Origin: Synechococcus sp. Tobar12-5m-g
Lineage (GTDB): Bacteria; Cyanobacteriota; Cyanobacteriia; PCC-6307; Cyanobiaceae
Reading direction: 5' to 3'
NCBI RefSeq assembly: GCF_024345415.1
Contig: NZ_JAGQBB010000008.1
Location: 1-64,000 of the forward strand
DNA: 64,000 nucleotides
The position numbers and the translations under genes are program-made. The notes under the pieces are model-generated. The model worked only from the letters and a program-made list of their open reading frames with translations, was not told the origin of the DNA and searched no databases. Positions 39,947 to 48,033 of this stretch are shown here, one piece after another; the stretch's first letter is position 1, and each line of letters begins with the position of its first letter.

Positions 39947-41386
39947 ATGAGTGTTCCCCGCTGGCTGTTCTGGCACCGTCGTGATCTGCGGCTGGCCGAC
40001 AACCTCGGCCTGGCCGCCGCCTGCCGCGCCACCCCCGCCGTGACCGGGGTGTTCGTGGTGGAGCCTCCAGATCCCTCGGCGGGGACTCCTTCGCCCGCCC
40101 AGCTCTGGTTCCTCGCCGAGAGCCTGCGGGAGTTGGAGCAGCGCTGGCGAGCCGCCGGCAGCCACCTGCTGCTGCTGGAAGGGGATCCGGTGGCGCTGCT
40201 GCCCAGCTTGGCGCAGGCGACCGGCGCCGAGGTGGTGGCCTGGAACCGGGGGGTGGAGCCCGCCGAGCGGGACCGGGACCGACAGGTGGCCGCCGCCCTG
40301 CAGGCCGGCGGAGCCAGGGTGCTTGTGGATTGGGACCACCTGCTGGTGCCCCCCGGGACCCTGCGGACAGGCGGCGGCGATCCCTACCGGGTGTACGGGC
40401 CGTTCTGGCGCAGCTGGCGCAAGCGGCTGGGCTCCCTGCCGGCCGCCGACCTGACCCCCCTGTCCGCTCCCACCGGCCTGCTCGACCTCGAGCCCACCCC
40501 CCTGGGCCATGACGGTCCTGAGGCCACGCTGGAGCGACTGGCGGAGCGGGGGAAGGCGTTCCGCGGCGCCGCGATCTGCCCCTGCCGCCCCGGGGAGGCG
40601 GCGGCCGCGGCGCAGTTGGCGGCCTTCGCCCACAGTGCCCTGCTGGGTTACGAGCCAGGCCGCAACCGGCCCGGCGAAGCGGGCACCTCGGTACTCAGCG
40701 CCGCGCTCCGCTTCGGCACGCTCAGCCCCCGCCAGGCCTGGGCCACCGCCCAGACGATGCGAGCGGCCGCCGGCAGCCACGAGCAGGAGCAGGCGATCAC
40801 GGTGTGGGAGCAGGAGCTGGCCTGGCGCGAGTTCTACCAGCAGGCCCTGTTCCAGTTTCCGGAGCTGGCCGAGGGTCCCTACCGCCTCCAGTGGCGCCAC
40901 TTCCCCTGGGAGAACGATGAACGCCGTTTCTCGGCCTGGTCTGACGGGCTCACGGGTGTGCCGATCGTGGATGCCGCCATGCGCCAGCTGAATGAATCGG
41001 GCTGGATGCACAACCGCTGCCGCATGATCGTGGCCTCCTTTCTGGTCAAGGATCTGATCTGTGATTGGCGCTGGGGCGAGCGCGCTTTCATGGAGCGGCT
41101 GGTGGACGGCGATCTGGCCGCCAACAACGGGGGCTGGCAATGGAGCGCCAGCAGCGGCATGGATCCGAAACCGCTGCGCATCTTCAACCCTTACACCCAG
41201 GCGGCCCGCTTCGACCCCGAGGCCGTGTACATCCGTCGCTGGTTGCCGGAGCTCGCCCACGTGGCCACAGCGGATCTGATCAGCGGCGCGATCGCGCCCC
41301 TGGAGCGACGGGGCTACCCCGAGCCGATCGTCAGCCACAAGGAGCAGCAGGCCCATTTCAAGGCCCTGCACGCCACGCTGCGCTGA
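39947..41386 (+). CDS. phr: Deoxyribodipyrimidine photolyase
   Basis: A 479 aa class I photolyase. N-terminal antenna domain (LFWHRRDLRLADNLGLAAA), FAD domain with the SVLSAALRFGTLSPR-type loop, WEQELAWREFYQQ, DAAMRQLNESGWMHNRCRM and DGDLAANNGGWQWSASSG. The Trp chain and the active-site Asn-Arg segment look intact. It repairs cyclobutane dimers with blue light. Confidence 0.93.
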   Translation: MSVPRWLFWHRRDLRLADNLGLAAACRATPAVTGVFVVEPPDPSAGTPSPAQLWFLAESLRELEQRWRAAGSHLLLLEGDPVALLPSLAQATGAEVVAWNRGVEPAERDRDRQVAAALQAGGARVLVDWDHLLVPPGTLRTGGGDPYRVYGPFWRSWRKRLGSLPAADLTPLSAPTGLLDLEPTPLGHDGPEATLERLAERGKAFRGAAICPCRPGEAAAAAQLAAFAHSALLGYEPGRNRPGEAGTSVLSAALRFGTLSPRQAWATAQTMRAAAGSHEQEQAITVWEQELAWREFYQQALFQFPELAEGPYRLQWRHFPWENDERRFSAWSDGLTGVPIVDAAMRQLNESGWMHNRCRMIVASFLVKDLICDWRWGERAFMERLVDGDLAANNGGWQWSASSGMDPKPLRIFNPYTQAARFDPEAVYIRRWLPELAHVATADLISGAIAPLERRGYPEPIVSHKEQQAHFKALHATLR

Positions 41387-41392
41387 CCGGCT

Positions 41393-42631
41393 TCAGGCGG
41401 CGACGGAAGCGGGGCGTGCCGGTGCTGCGAGTGCCACGGCGCAGATCCGGCGCACCATCTCCAGGACCCGACCCTGTTGGGCGCCGGTCAGTTCAGGGAA
41501 GATCGGCAGGCTGAGCACTTCTGAGGTGAGCCGCTCGGTGATGGGCAGGCTGCCTGGGCCATGGCCCAGATGGTTGTAGGCCGGCTGGCGGTGAATCGGA
41601 ATCGGGTAGTAGATGATCGTGTTCACGCCGGCGGCAGCCAGCTCCTGCTTCAACCAGTCACGGCAGGAGCTCTCCGGCAGACCGTGCTCGGCGCTCTCAG
41701 GCGAGGGGGAGCAGGAGCGGCCGCATCGGGCCTGGCCCTGAGGGCAGCGGGGCACCCGCACCACGAACTGGTTCCAGCTGGTTCCCTCGGGACCCGCATC
41801 GGGCAACTGCAGTCCTGGGGTGCCCTCCAGGCCCCGGCGGTAGATGCCGGCCAGCTGGCGACGGCGCTCGATCCACCCCTGCAGATGGGGCAGCTTGACG
41901 CTGAGAACGGCGGCCTGGATCGCATCGAGCCGGCTGTTGTAGCCCAGGGAGGTGTGGAGGTAGCGGCGCGGCATGCCATGGACGGCAAGCTCGCGGATGC
42001 GTTGCGCCAGCTCCGGATCCCGGCAGGTGACGGCGCCGCCGTCGCCGGCGCCGCCCAGGTTCTTGGTGGGAAAGAAACTGAAGCAGCCCGCATCCCCCCA
42101 GCTGCCCAGCGGCCGCCCTGCCCAGCTGGCGCCAGTGGCCTGGGCACAGTCTTCGATCACCCGGAGGTGGTGGGCGCTGGCGATGACGCCAAGCCGCTCC
42201 ATGTCGACGGGCCGGCCGAACAGGTGGACGGGCAGCAGGGCCCGGGTGGCGGGGGTGATGGCGGCCTCGATCCGATCCAGATCGATCAGATAGGAGCTCT
42301 CCTCGACATCGACGAACACCGGGGTGGCCCCGACGGCGCTGATCGCTTCGGCGGTGGCGAAGAAGCTGAACGCGGAGGTGATCACCTCGTCGCCGGGGCC
42401 GATGCCCAGCCCCCGCAGGGCCAGCACCAGGGAATCGGTGCCACTGTTGCAACCGATCGCGTGGGGGGAGCCCATGGCGGCGGCGAACTGTTGCTCGAAG
42501 CGGGCAATCGTGGCGCCCCCGATGTATTGCCCGCTGCGCAACACCTGCAGAACGGCATCCTCAAGCTCTTCACCGAGTTGATGAAGCTGCTCGGTGAGAT
42601 CGAAGGGGGGCACCTGCATGGGGGGCACCAT
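41393..42631 (-). CDS. DegT/DnrJ/EryC1/StrS sugar aminotransferase
   Basis: A 412 aa PLP enzyme that transaminates keto-sugar nucleotides. YIGGATIARFEQQFAAAMG, GTDSLVLALRGLGIGPGDEVIT, the PLP lysine in FFPTKNLGGAGDGGA, YNSRLDAIQAAVL and YYPIPIHRQPAY are canonical. A Cys/Ser-rich stretch (ARCGRSCSPSPESAEH) is inserted before the C-terminal helices. Start ATG 42631 follows a GGAGGGG purine run; ATG 42619 is also possible. It likely serves surface polysaccharide synthesis. Confidence 0.88.
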   Translation of the reverse strand: MVPPMQVPPFDLTEQLHQLGEELEDAVLQVLRSGQYIGGATIARFEQQFAAAMGSPHAIGCNSGTDSLVLALRGLGIGPGDEVITSAFSFFATAEAISAVGATPVFVDVEESSYLIDLDRIEAAITPATRALLPVHLFGRPVDMERLGVIASAHHLRVIEDCAQATGASWAGRPLGSWGDAGCFSFFPTKNLGGAGDGGAVTCRDPELAQRIRELAVHGMPRRYLHTSLGYNSRLDAIQAAVLSVKLPHLQGWIERRRQLAGIYRRGLEGTPGLQLPDAGPEGTSWNQFVVRVPRCPQGQARCGRSCSPSPESAEHGLPESSCRDWLKQELAAAGVNTIIYYPIPIHRQPAYNHLGHGPGSLPITERLTSEVLSLPIFPELTGAQQGRVLEMVRRICAVALAAPARPASVAA

Positions 42632-42700
42632 AAACCCCTCCGCTGGGCTTGCGCAGCAGGCTGTCTCCGGCAGGATCGGCATCGATTCCGACCTCCGTCC

Positions 42701-43243
42701 TTGCCGCGGCTCCTGCGTGGGTTCCCGATCTCCGCGTTGGCGGCCCTTCTGCTGTTGAGCGCTTGCACCCCCGCCCACCAGCGGGCCAGCTGGCGCATCT
42801 TCCCGCTGCAGCGCCACCAACCCCATGACGGACTGGCGGTGGTGAATCAGCCCGATGGCTACGGCCTTCACATCTGGCTGGAGACCGACACCCGCAAGCG
42901 GGGCGTCTGCCGGCCCCGCTGGCTGCCCGATGCGACCCGCCTGTTCAACGGCAATGGCTCCGTCCCCTTCAGCTCCGGCCTGGCGACACGGCCGGAATTC
43001 TTCGCCGCGATGGACCGACGTGACGTGCGGGACGCCCTGCGACGGGAACTGGAGGCCCTGTGTGGGGTGCGGGCTCCCCGCAGCCGCTGGGAATGGCGCG
43101 AACCCCCCCGCCGAGAAGACGAGGTGAAGGCAGAGCGGTTGCCGTTGCTGGAGGAAAAGGACCTGCTCAGCGATCCGAAAAAGGTGCGGCAGCAGGAAGA
43201 CGCCCTGGCGCCGATCCCCCCCCAGGAGGAACCGCCCCGCTGA
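42701..43243 (+). CDS. Predicted lipoprotein of unknown function
   Basis: About 180 aa. Basic start (PRLLRG), hydrophobic core and a lipobox-like LLLLSACTP near residue 22. The mature part begins AHQRASWRIFPLQRHQPHDG and has a charged C-terminal tail rich in Glu, Lys and Pro. No ATG is available in frame, so TTG 42701 is the best start. It diverges from the aminotransferase gene. Confidence 0.6.
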   Translation: MPRLLRGFPISALAALLLLSACTPAHQRASWRIFPLQRHQPHDGLAVVNQPDGYGLHIWLETDTRKRGVCRPRWLPDATRLFNGNGSVPFSSGLATRPEFFAAMDRRDVRDALRRELEALCGVRAPRSRWEWREPPRREDEVKAERLPLLEEKDLLSDPKKVRQQEDALAPIPPQEEPPR

Positions 43244-43270
43244 GGCGGGCGCTGTCCAGATGGCTTCAGT

Positions 43271-43954
43271 TCAGACCAGGGCAGCGGCGCCGCTGTAGCC
43301 CTGGGGCAACTCCAGATCGTGCAGCACGACCTCCGCTGAGGAGGACGGGTTTGGCTCAAGCGAAGCGCCAAAGCCAGTTCCCCGCGCCTTCAGCTGCGCT
43401 TCGAGCCGGCACCAGTGCCGCAGGAAGACCGGCAGCCTGGCAGCGGCAGGCTGGGCCTCGATGGACTCGCAGAGGTCGGGCGCCAGGCACCGCCGGGCGA
43501 TCGGCGCCCAGGCCAGGCCAGGACGGTGCCACTCCACATCCACCCCCACGGGCCGGCTGGCGTGGAATCCCAGCAGCACCAGATCGCCCGAGTGGGCGAT
43601 GTTGAACTCGGGGGGCTTGATTGGTAACCGAGCCCCGTCGCGATCGGCCAGACGGGGCTTGCCGTAGGGACCCGTCGCCAGCTCCAGCCCGGCCGGATCC
43701 TCGCCACACAATGTCCCCAGCAACAGCCGCAGCACACCGCGACCGAGCAGGAAGCGATCGCGGTCATCGGCCCGCCGCAGCCGCTCCAACCGGGCCTGCT
43801 CCTCGGCGGAGAGCAGGCCCAGCAGGGTTGGACGCCGGCCGCTCAACCCGTCCTGGCGGCGGTCGATCAACCAGAGGGCGGGAGGGGCTTCCGGCGAGGG
43901 ATCCAGGGCGCTCCAGGGACCCTCCGGCGGCCAGGACCGGGGCTGAAGGGGCAC
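43271..43954 (-). CDS. 4'-phosphopantetheinyl transferase (Sfp family)
   Basis: A 227 aa protein. The magnesium site is visible in GVDVEWHRPG, the substrate-start segment in GPYGKPRL and FNIAHSGDLVLLG, and the second motif as CRLEAQLKARGTGF, a variant of the usual W-x-x-K-E-A-x-x-K. It transfers the phosphopantetheine arm to carrier proteins; in cyanobacteria one Sfp-type enzyme serves fatty-acid ACP. It lies next to fabI, divergent, in keeping with that role. Confidence 0.86.
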   Translation of the reverse strand: MPLQPRSWPPEGPWSALDPSPEAPPALWLIDRRQDGLSGRRPTLLGLLSAEEQARLERLRRADDRDRFLLGRGVLRLLLGTLCGEDPAGLELATGPYGKPRLADRDGARLPIKPPEFNIAHSGDLVLLGFHASRPVGVDVEWHRPGLAWAPIARRCLAPDLCESIEAQPAAARLPVFLRHWCRLEAQLKARGTGFGASLEPNPSSSAEVVLHDLELPQGYSGAAALV

Positions 43955-43999
43955 GCTGGCGGACGCTGCGGGAGAATCCCATTCTCCTGATCCCGGCCC

Positions 44000-44782
44000 A
44001 TGCTCCTCGATCTGCGCGGCAAGAAGGCCCTCGTCACCGGCATTGCCAACAACCGCTCGATCGCCTGGGGCATCGCCCAGCAGCTCGCCGCCGCCGGTTG
44101 CGAGTTAGGCATCACCTATCTGCCGGATGAGCGGGGCCGCTTCGAGGCCAAAGTGCGCGAGCTCACCGCGCCGCTGAACCCCACCCTGTTCCAGCCGCTG
44201 AACGTTCAGGACCCGGCCCAGATTGAGGCGGTGTTCGCCGCCATCGCCCAGCAGTGGGGCAGCCTTGATGTGCTGGTGCACTGCCTGGCCTTCGCCGGCA
44301 AGGAGGAGCTGATCGGCGACTATTCCGCCATCAGCCCCGAAGGTTTCGGCCGGGCCCTGGAGGTGAGCGCCTACTCCCTGGCGCCGCTGTGCCGCCATGC
44401 CAAGCCCCTGTTCAATCCCGGGGCCAGCGTGATCACCCTCACCTACCTGGGGGCCGAGCGGGCCATCCCCAACTACAACGTGATGGGGGTGGCCAAGGCG
44501 GCCCTGGAGGCCTCGGTGCGTTATCTGGCCGCCGAGCTGGGCCCCCACAATCAGGTGCGGGTCAATGCGATCAGCGCCGGTCCGATCCGCACCCTGGCCA
44601 GCTCCGCCATCGGCGGCATCCTCGAGATGATCCACAACGTGGAGGCGAAGGCGCCGCTGCAGCGGACCGTCACCCAGGAGGAGGTGGGCAGCACAGCGGC
44701 GTTCCTGGCCAGCCCCCTCGCTTCCGGCATCACCGGCCAGGTGATCTACGTGGACGCGGGGTACTGCATCGCCGGGATGTGA
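44000..44782 (+). CDS. fabI: Enoyl-[acyl-carrier-protein] reductase FabI
   Basis: A 260 aa short-chain reductase: KALVTGIANNRSIAWGIAQ for NADH, HCLAFAGKEEL, SAYSLAPLCRHA, the Tyr and Lys of the active site in YLGAERAIPNYNVMGVAKAALE, and the end GQVIYVDAGYCIAGM. It performs the last step of each fatty-acid elongation cycle. Confidence 0.96.
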   Translation: MLLDLRGKKALVTGIANNRSIAWGIAQQLAAAGCELGITYLPDERGRFEAKVRELTAPLNPTLFQPLNVQDPAQIEAVFAAIAQQWGSLDVLVHCLAFAGKEELIGDYSAISPEGFGRALEVSAYSLAPLCRHAKPLFNPGASVITLTYLGAERAIPNYNVMGVAKAALEASVRYLAAELGPHNQVRVNAISAGPIRTLASSAIGGILEMIHNVEAKAPLQRTVTQEEVGSTAAFLASPLASGITGQVIYVDAGYCIAGM

Positions 44783-45280
44783 CGGCGGATGGGTAGCAGG
44801 CTGGGGCAGGCCTGCCGAGTTTGGTTTTGCGGCGGCCGGCAGGGGTCGCGGAATGGGGATGGTCTCAGAACAGGTCTCCAGACACAGTGGCTCAAAAGAT
44901 CTTTTCTTCTGGAACGCAAACTGCAGCTTTCGACTGGCTCGCCGTGGAGAGCTTGGATGACGTCCACGCCGCTCGTCTGCTGAGGGTCGCCATCCAGCCT
45001 GAGCTGGAAACTCCGATTGTCTCCTCCTTTGAGCAGAACTACGCGGGGACGGGTGTGTGGCGAATCAGCCCGCGGAAGAGCGCATGCGAGCTGGGATCGA
45101 GGCTATTCGGGAGACTTCTCATTCCAACTTTAAGTTTGGCCTGGGCTTCTGGATGGCCCCACCATGTCCCGCCCCCCTTCCGCCCAGCTGGCTCCGATGG
45201 TGAACATGCTGGATGGAGGCCAAAGCAAATGAAGTCATTCCAGTGGGATTTACCTGGGCATCCTGCCCAAGGACCGATCA
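44783..45280. other. Stretch without a convincing gene at the core/accessory boundary
   Basis: No recognisable gene. Short open frames exist on both strands, one reading QPAEERMRAGIEAIRETSHS near 45063-45120, but none has a start, length or motif that supports a protein. Base composition falls from the GC-rich core level towards the more even composition of the following island. Confidence 0.4.
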
Positions 45281-45499
45281 ATGACGCAAGCCCTCTCCGC
45301 TGCGATAGCCACGGCTTTCAAGCTGCCACGGGAGGAACAGGACGTGCTCGCTTCGATACTTTGGGAGGAAATCGCCTCGGCGGAGGAATGCTGGAGAGAT
45401 CGAGTCGCAGGATCCCAAAGCGTGCTGGAAATTCTGGCGGCTGAAGCGATCCGCGACTTCGACGGTGGCCGCATCGAGCCACTGGACGAACATGAATGA
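45281..45499 (+). CDS. Orphan antitoxin-like protein (addiction module type)
   Basis: A 72 aa protein: MTQALSAAIATAFKLPREEQ, then DVLASILWEEIASAEECWRD and a C-terminal acidic tail ending EPLDEHE. The layout (N-terminal LP-x-x-EQ helix, mid helix, short acidic tail) is that of cyanobacterial antitoxins that pair with RelE/ParE-type toxins. No toxin frame follows in the next 115 bases before the insertion sequence, so the partner is missing. Confidence 0.6.
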   Translation: MTQALSAAIATAFKLPREEQDVLASILWEEIASAEECWRDRVAGSQSVLEILAAEAIRDFDGGRIEPLDEHE

Positions 45500-45614
45500 A
45501 ATCGGACACGACCGAGAGATGTAGACAGCTCTGCTCCAAGACTGCACGGGATCGGAGACAGAAAATCAAGCGTGCTTAAAACCTATAGCAAAGTAATCTA
45601 TCGCATCCCAATTA

Positions 45615-47366
45615 GAGACTCCTGAACAACAAATTGCACGCCGGCTCGAGTTCAGCCAATGACCAGGGGGGTAGGCAGCTCGAAAACTAGGTTATGCAGT
45701 GACCAGCGAATCGGCTGTCTCAAGCAGGCAGATGGTCCTAAGCGCCACCCAGAGCAAGCCTGGCCGTTGCAAGGTGTGAAACCAAGCAAAGATAGTGACA
45801 AAAAAGAGGCGGAGAAGCCTCATGCTCTTCTCTGCGCACATCACCAGAAATGCCATGGCAATCGAGGTCTCTGCGCCTTTGTCCAGCCGAGCCATAATCA
45901 ATTCAAGAGAATACTTTCGCTTCCCTGTTCCAAAGCAACCTTCCACCTCATTTCGCCTCCTCTGGTCTGCGCTGAGCTGCTGCTTGTGGGCAGCATTGAT
46001 CTCTGGATCCTTTGGTGGCCTCCCTAATCGCTTACCAGATAGCCGTATGTTATTCCTCGTGCAGAAGTTTCTATTCTTGGTGTTGATGTAGATGCGATCA
46101 GCGCAGATTCGCTCGGGGTAACAGCCGAGTTCCTGCTTATATCTCTTGGCTTGTGGAATCAGGTCCTCGGCCTCATTGTATGGATCCCAGCTGATCCTGT
46201 GCAGAAAGGCAAAGCCATTTCGCACAGAGACACTAACTTTGGCGCCAAACTCAACAGCAGCTCTTGCCTTGCCGCGAACAATGGGACGAACCTGCCGCTG
46301 AATCAAGTTGACGATGCGGTCGGGGATGCTGCGCGTCGTGGCGTACAGCAGGATGCTTTGTAGGCGGTGCAGCTCGCTGATCACGAGAAGTTTGTGCCAC
46401 CAATGCGTCTTCAGGCCCGAAAGGCTTGCCCCAGAAGCGATCAAGGCATCGATAGCATCAAGATTACGCTGCAGGTAGTCGAGTTGGCGTCGTATTGCGG
46501 CTTTTATTTATCGACGGCGTGGCTTCTTCTGTTTGGCGACATTTAGGAAAACAGCACGTGCCCTGCCACGATCATATTGGGGCTTGTGTTTCGAAAGTCT
46601 GATTGCCGATCGCACAGATCATCAATGATTCGTTCAGTCGACTCCCTTGCCTCGTTCAGCAACTTCAGATCAGTCGGATAGGTGATGTCCGCTGGCGTGC
46701 AAGAGGCATCGATGGTGAGTGTTCCCCAGTTCTTGCCCTCTGGCCAATCTGCAGGCTTCACGAAATCGTCGAGTGATAGCTGGGTTCCAGCATCAGCGCC
46801 TGGAGCATCAGAGTCGTCGTCATCTGGGAGTGACGACACAGCCTCGATTACCATGGCCTTACGGGGTTCGGCAATCAGTTCGCTTATCCGCTTGAGATCC
46901 TCCTCCGAGAATCGGTTGCGGAAATGAACCATCATTGATGGATCAAACGGCACCTTGCTGGAATAGCCGGCAAAGCCAAGGAAAAACTGCATGTAAGCAT
47001 TTTCTCGGATCTGCTCGACGGTCTCCTCATCGGTCAAGCCAAGCCGCTGCTTGATGAACAGCGCGCCAAACGCCAGGCGTGCAGGCACCCCAGTCGTGGG
47101 GTTGAACTGAGGGGCATATGCTTCTTCTATCTCGTCAGATGGCATCAGCGAGGCGAAAAGAACCCAGCGGTTCTCCGGGTCCAACGTGCCGCCAAAAGGC
47201 ACATGGAACTCGACGATTGAGAGCTGCCCGTTATGGTGTTTTCGGTACATCTGCAGCGTTCAGCAGTTGTAGCAATCGTCAATTGCCCTGTTCGAGGCCA
47301 GTTAATCGGGTCTCGATCACTGAAACAAGTTGCGCCGCAGTCGATCTGGCATTTTCAGGAGTCCCC
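45615..47366 (-). mobile_element. Complete but inactive IS5-type insertion sequence, 1752 bp
   Basis: The left end reads GAGACTCCTGAACAAC inward (from 45615) and the right end, on the minus strand from 47366, reads GGGGACTCCTGAAAATGCC, sharing GACTCCTGAA at matching positions. AATTA flanks both ends (45610-45614 and 47367-47371) and is a plausible target duplication. Inside is one broken transposase gene on the minus strand. IS5-group elements usually make three- or four-base duplications, so the exact duplicated length (TTA, ATTA or AATTA) is unclear. Confidence 0.75.
45692..47250 (-). pseudogene. IS5/IS1182-like DDE transposase with frameshift and nonsense codon
   Basis: The first part (ATG 47250) begins MYRKHHNGQLSIVEFHVPFG and contains PFDPSMMVHFRNRFSEEDL (DUF772-type N domain) and TIDASCTPADITYPTDLKLL (first DDE Asp). 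Reading frame is lost near 46593, where one A appears deleted (RNTSPN in place of a RKHKPQYDRGRAR frame that continues one base over). That continued frame meets an in-frame TAA near 46510 (RRR-stop-IKAAIRRQLDYL), then resumes as the second part to 45692, with ERICADRIYINTKNRNFC and RRNEVEGCFG. Two lesions make it non-functional. Confidence 0.85.
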
Positions 47367-47786
47367 AATTACCGACGAAAGATGGAACGATTGGCCAGTC
47401 ACCGCATAGACGATGTCATGGCCTGCGTAAGCCCTCCTCAGATGTCAGTTGCGGGGCGATGTGGTGTAGGAGCTTATAGGAGTCTCTAAGTGCATCTTAC
47501 CGGAGAAAGATGCTTAGATCCACTGCGCTGCAGTCGGTCTGGCTAACCACAGGATGCCCTAGGTACGCCAACACTAGGTCCCGTTCCTCGTCCCCTCTCT
47601 TCATTCCCGCTGATCAGGGTAGCTTGTCCATAAGGGCTTGCGCAGCAGGGGGCCTCGAACTGCCGGGCAGCATTAGATTGACATCCTCTCGCTGAACCTC
47701 ATTCCTCTTGGCATGGGCAGCCCTGCTGACATTGCGTGGCTTTATGAACAGTTGGTCAGAAATTGAGTGGGGTGTAACTTTCCTGA
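47367..47786. other. Stretch without a convincing gene, with a second IS-end-like sequence
   Basis: No gene is recognised. On the minus strand 47476-47493 includes TTAGAGACTCCTATAAG, which resembles the ends of the IS just to the left and may be a leftover end of another copy. A short plus-strand frame from ATG 47713 reads MGSPADIAWLYEQLVRN and stops. Confidence 0.4.
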
Positions 47787-48005
47787 AAGCGGGGGGGGGG
47801 CAAGTCGGTAAGCTGGTTTACAGGCCGAAAAGCAATCTTTATCCACCGTCACCGCGCGCTTCATCAGCAACCATTGCCATACCCAGCGGCAATAGGAATT
47901 GCCGCTGTCAGAACCTTTGGCGAGGTGCCTGTCGAATCGATGGAAACACATGAAGGTGCAGCGGTGTACGCCGCAGTTGAAGACATTCTTATAACACTAG
48001 AATGA
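47787..48005 (+). pseudogene. C-terminal fragment of an unrecognised protein behind a poly-G tract
   Basis: An open frame of about 72 codons starts just after a stop and runs through a ten-G tract (47791-47800). It reads KAIFIHRHRALHQQPLPYPA, then IGIAAVRTFGEVPVESMETH and EGAAVYAAVEDILITLE before TGA 48003. The regular hydrophobic pattern and final stop look protein-like, but there is no start. I do not recognise the family. The G tract is a natural place for frameshifts. Confidence 0.3.
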
Positions 48006-48033
48006 TTCTGATTGACAAGTGATCGCCAAGTCA

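Noticed and set aside
39887-41371. A 494-codon minus-strand frame opposite phr
   Set aside because: Antisense shadow of the photolyase, low complexity and no motif.
41561-42700. Plus-strand open frame leading into the lipoprotein gene
   Set aside because: Opposite the DegT aminotransferase; only the part after 42701 has a signal peptide and lipobox.
44821-45444. A 207-codon plus-strand frame before the antitoxin-like gene
   Set aside because: No motif, weak start, and it overlaps the antitoxin-like gene in another frame.
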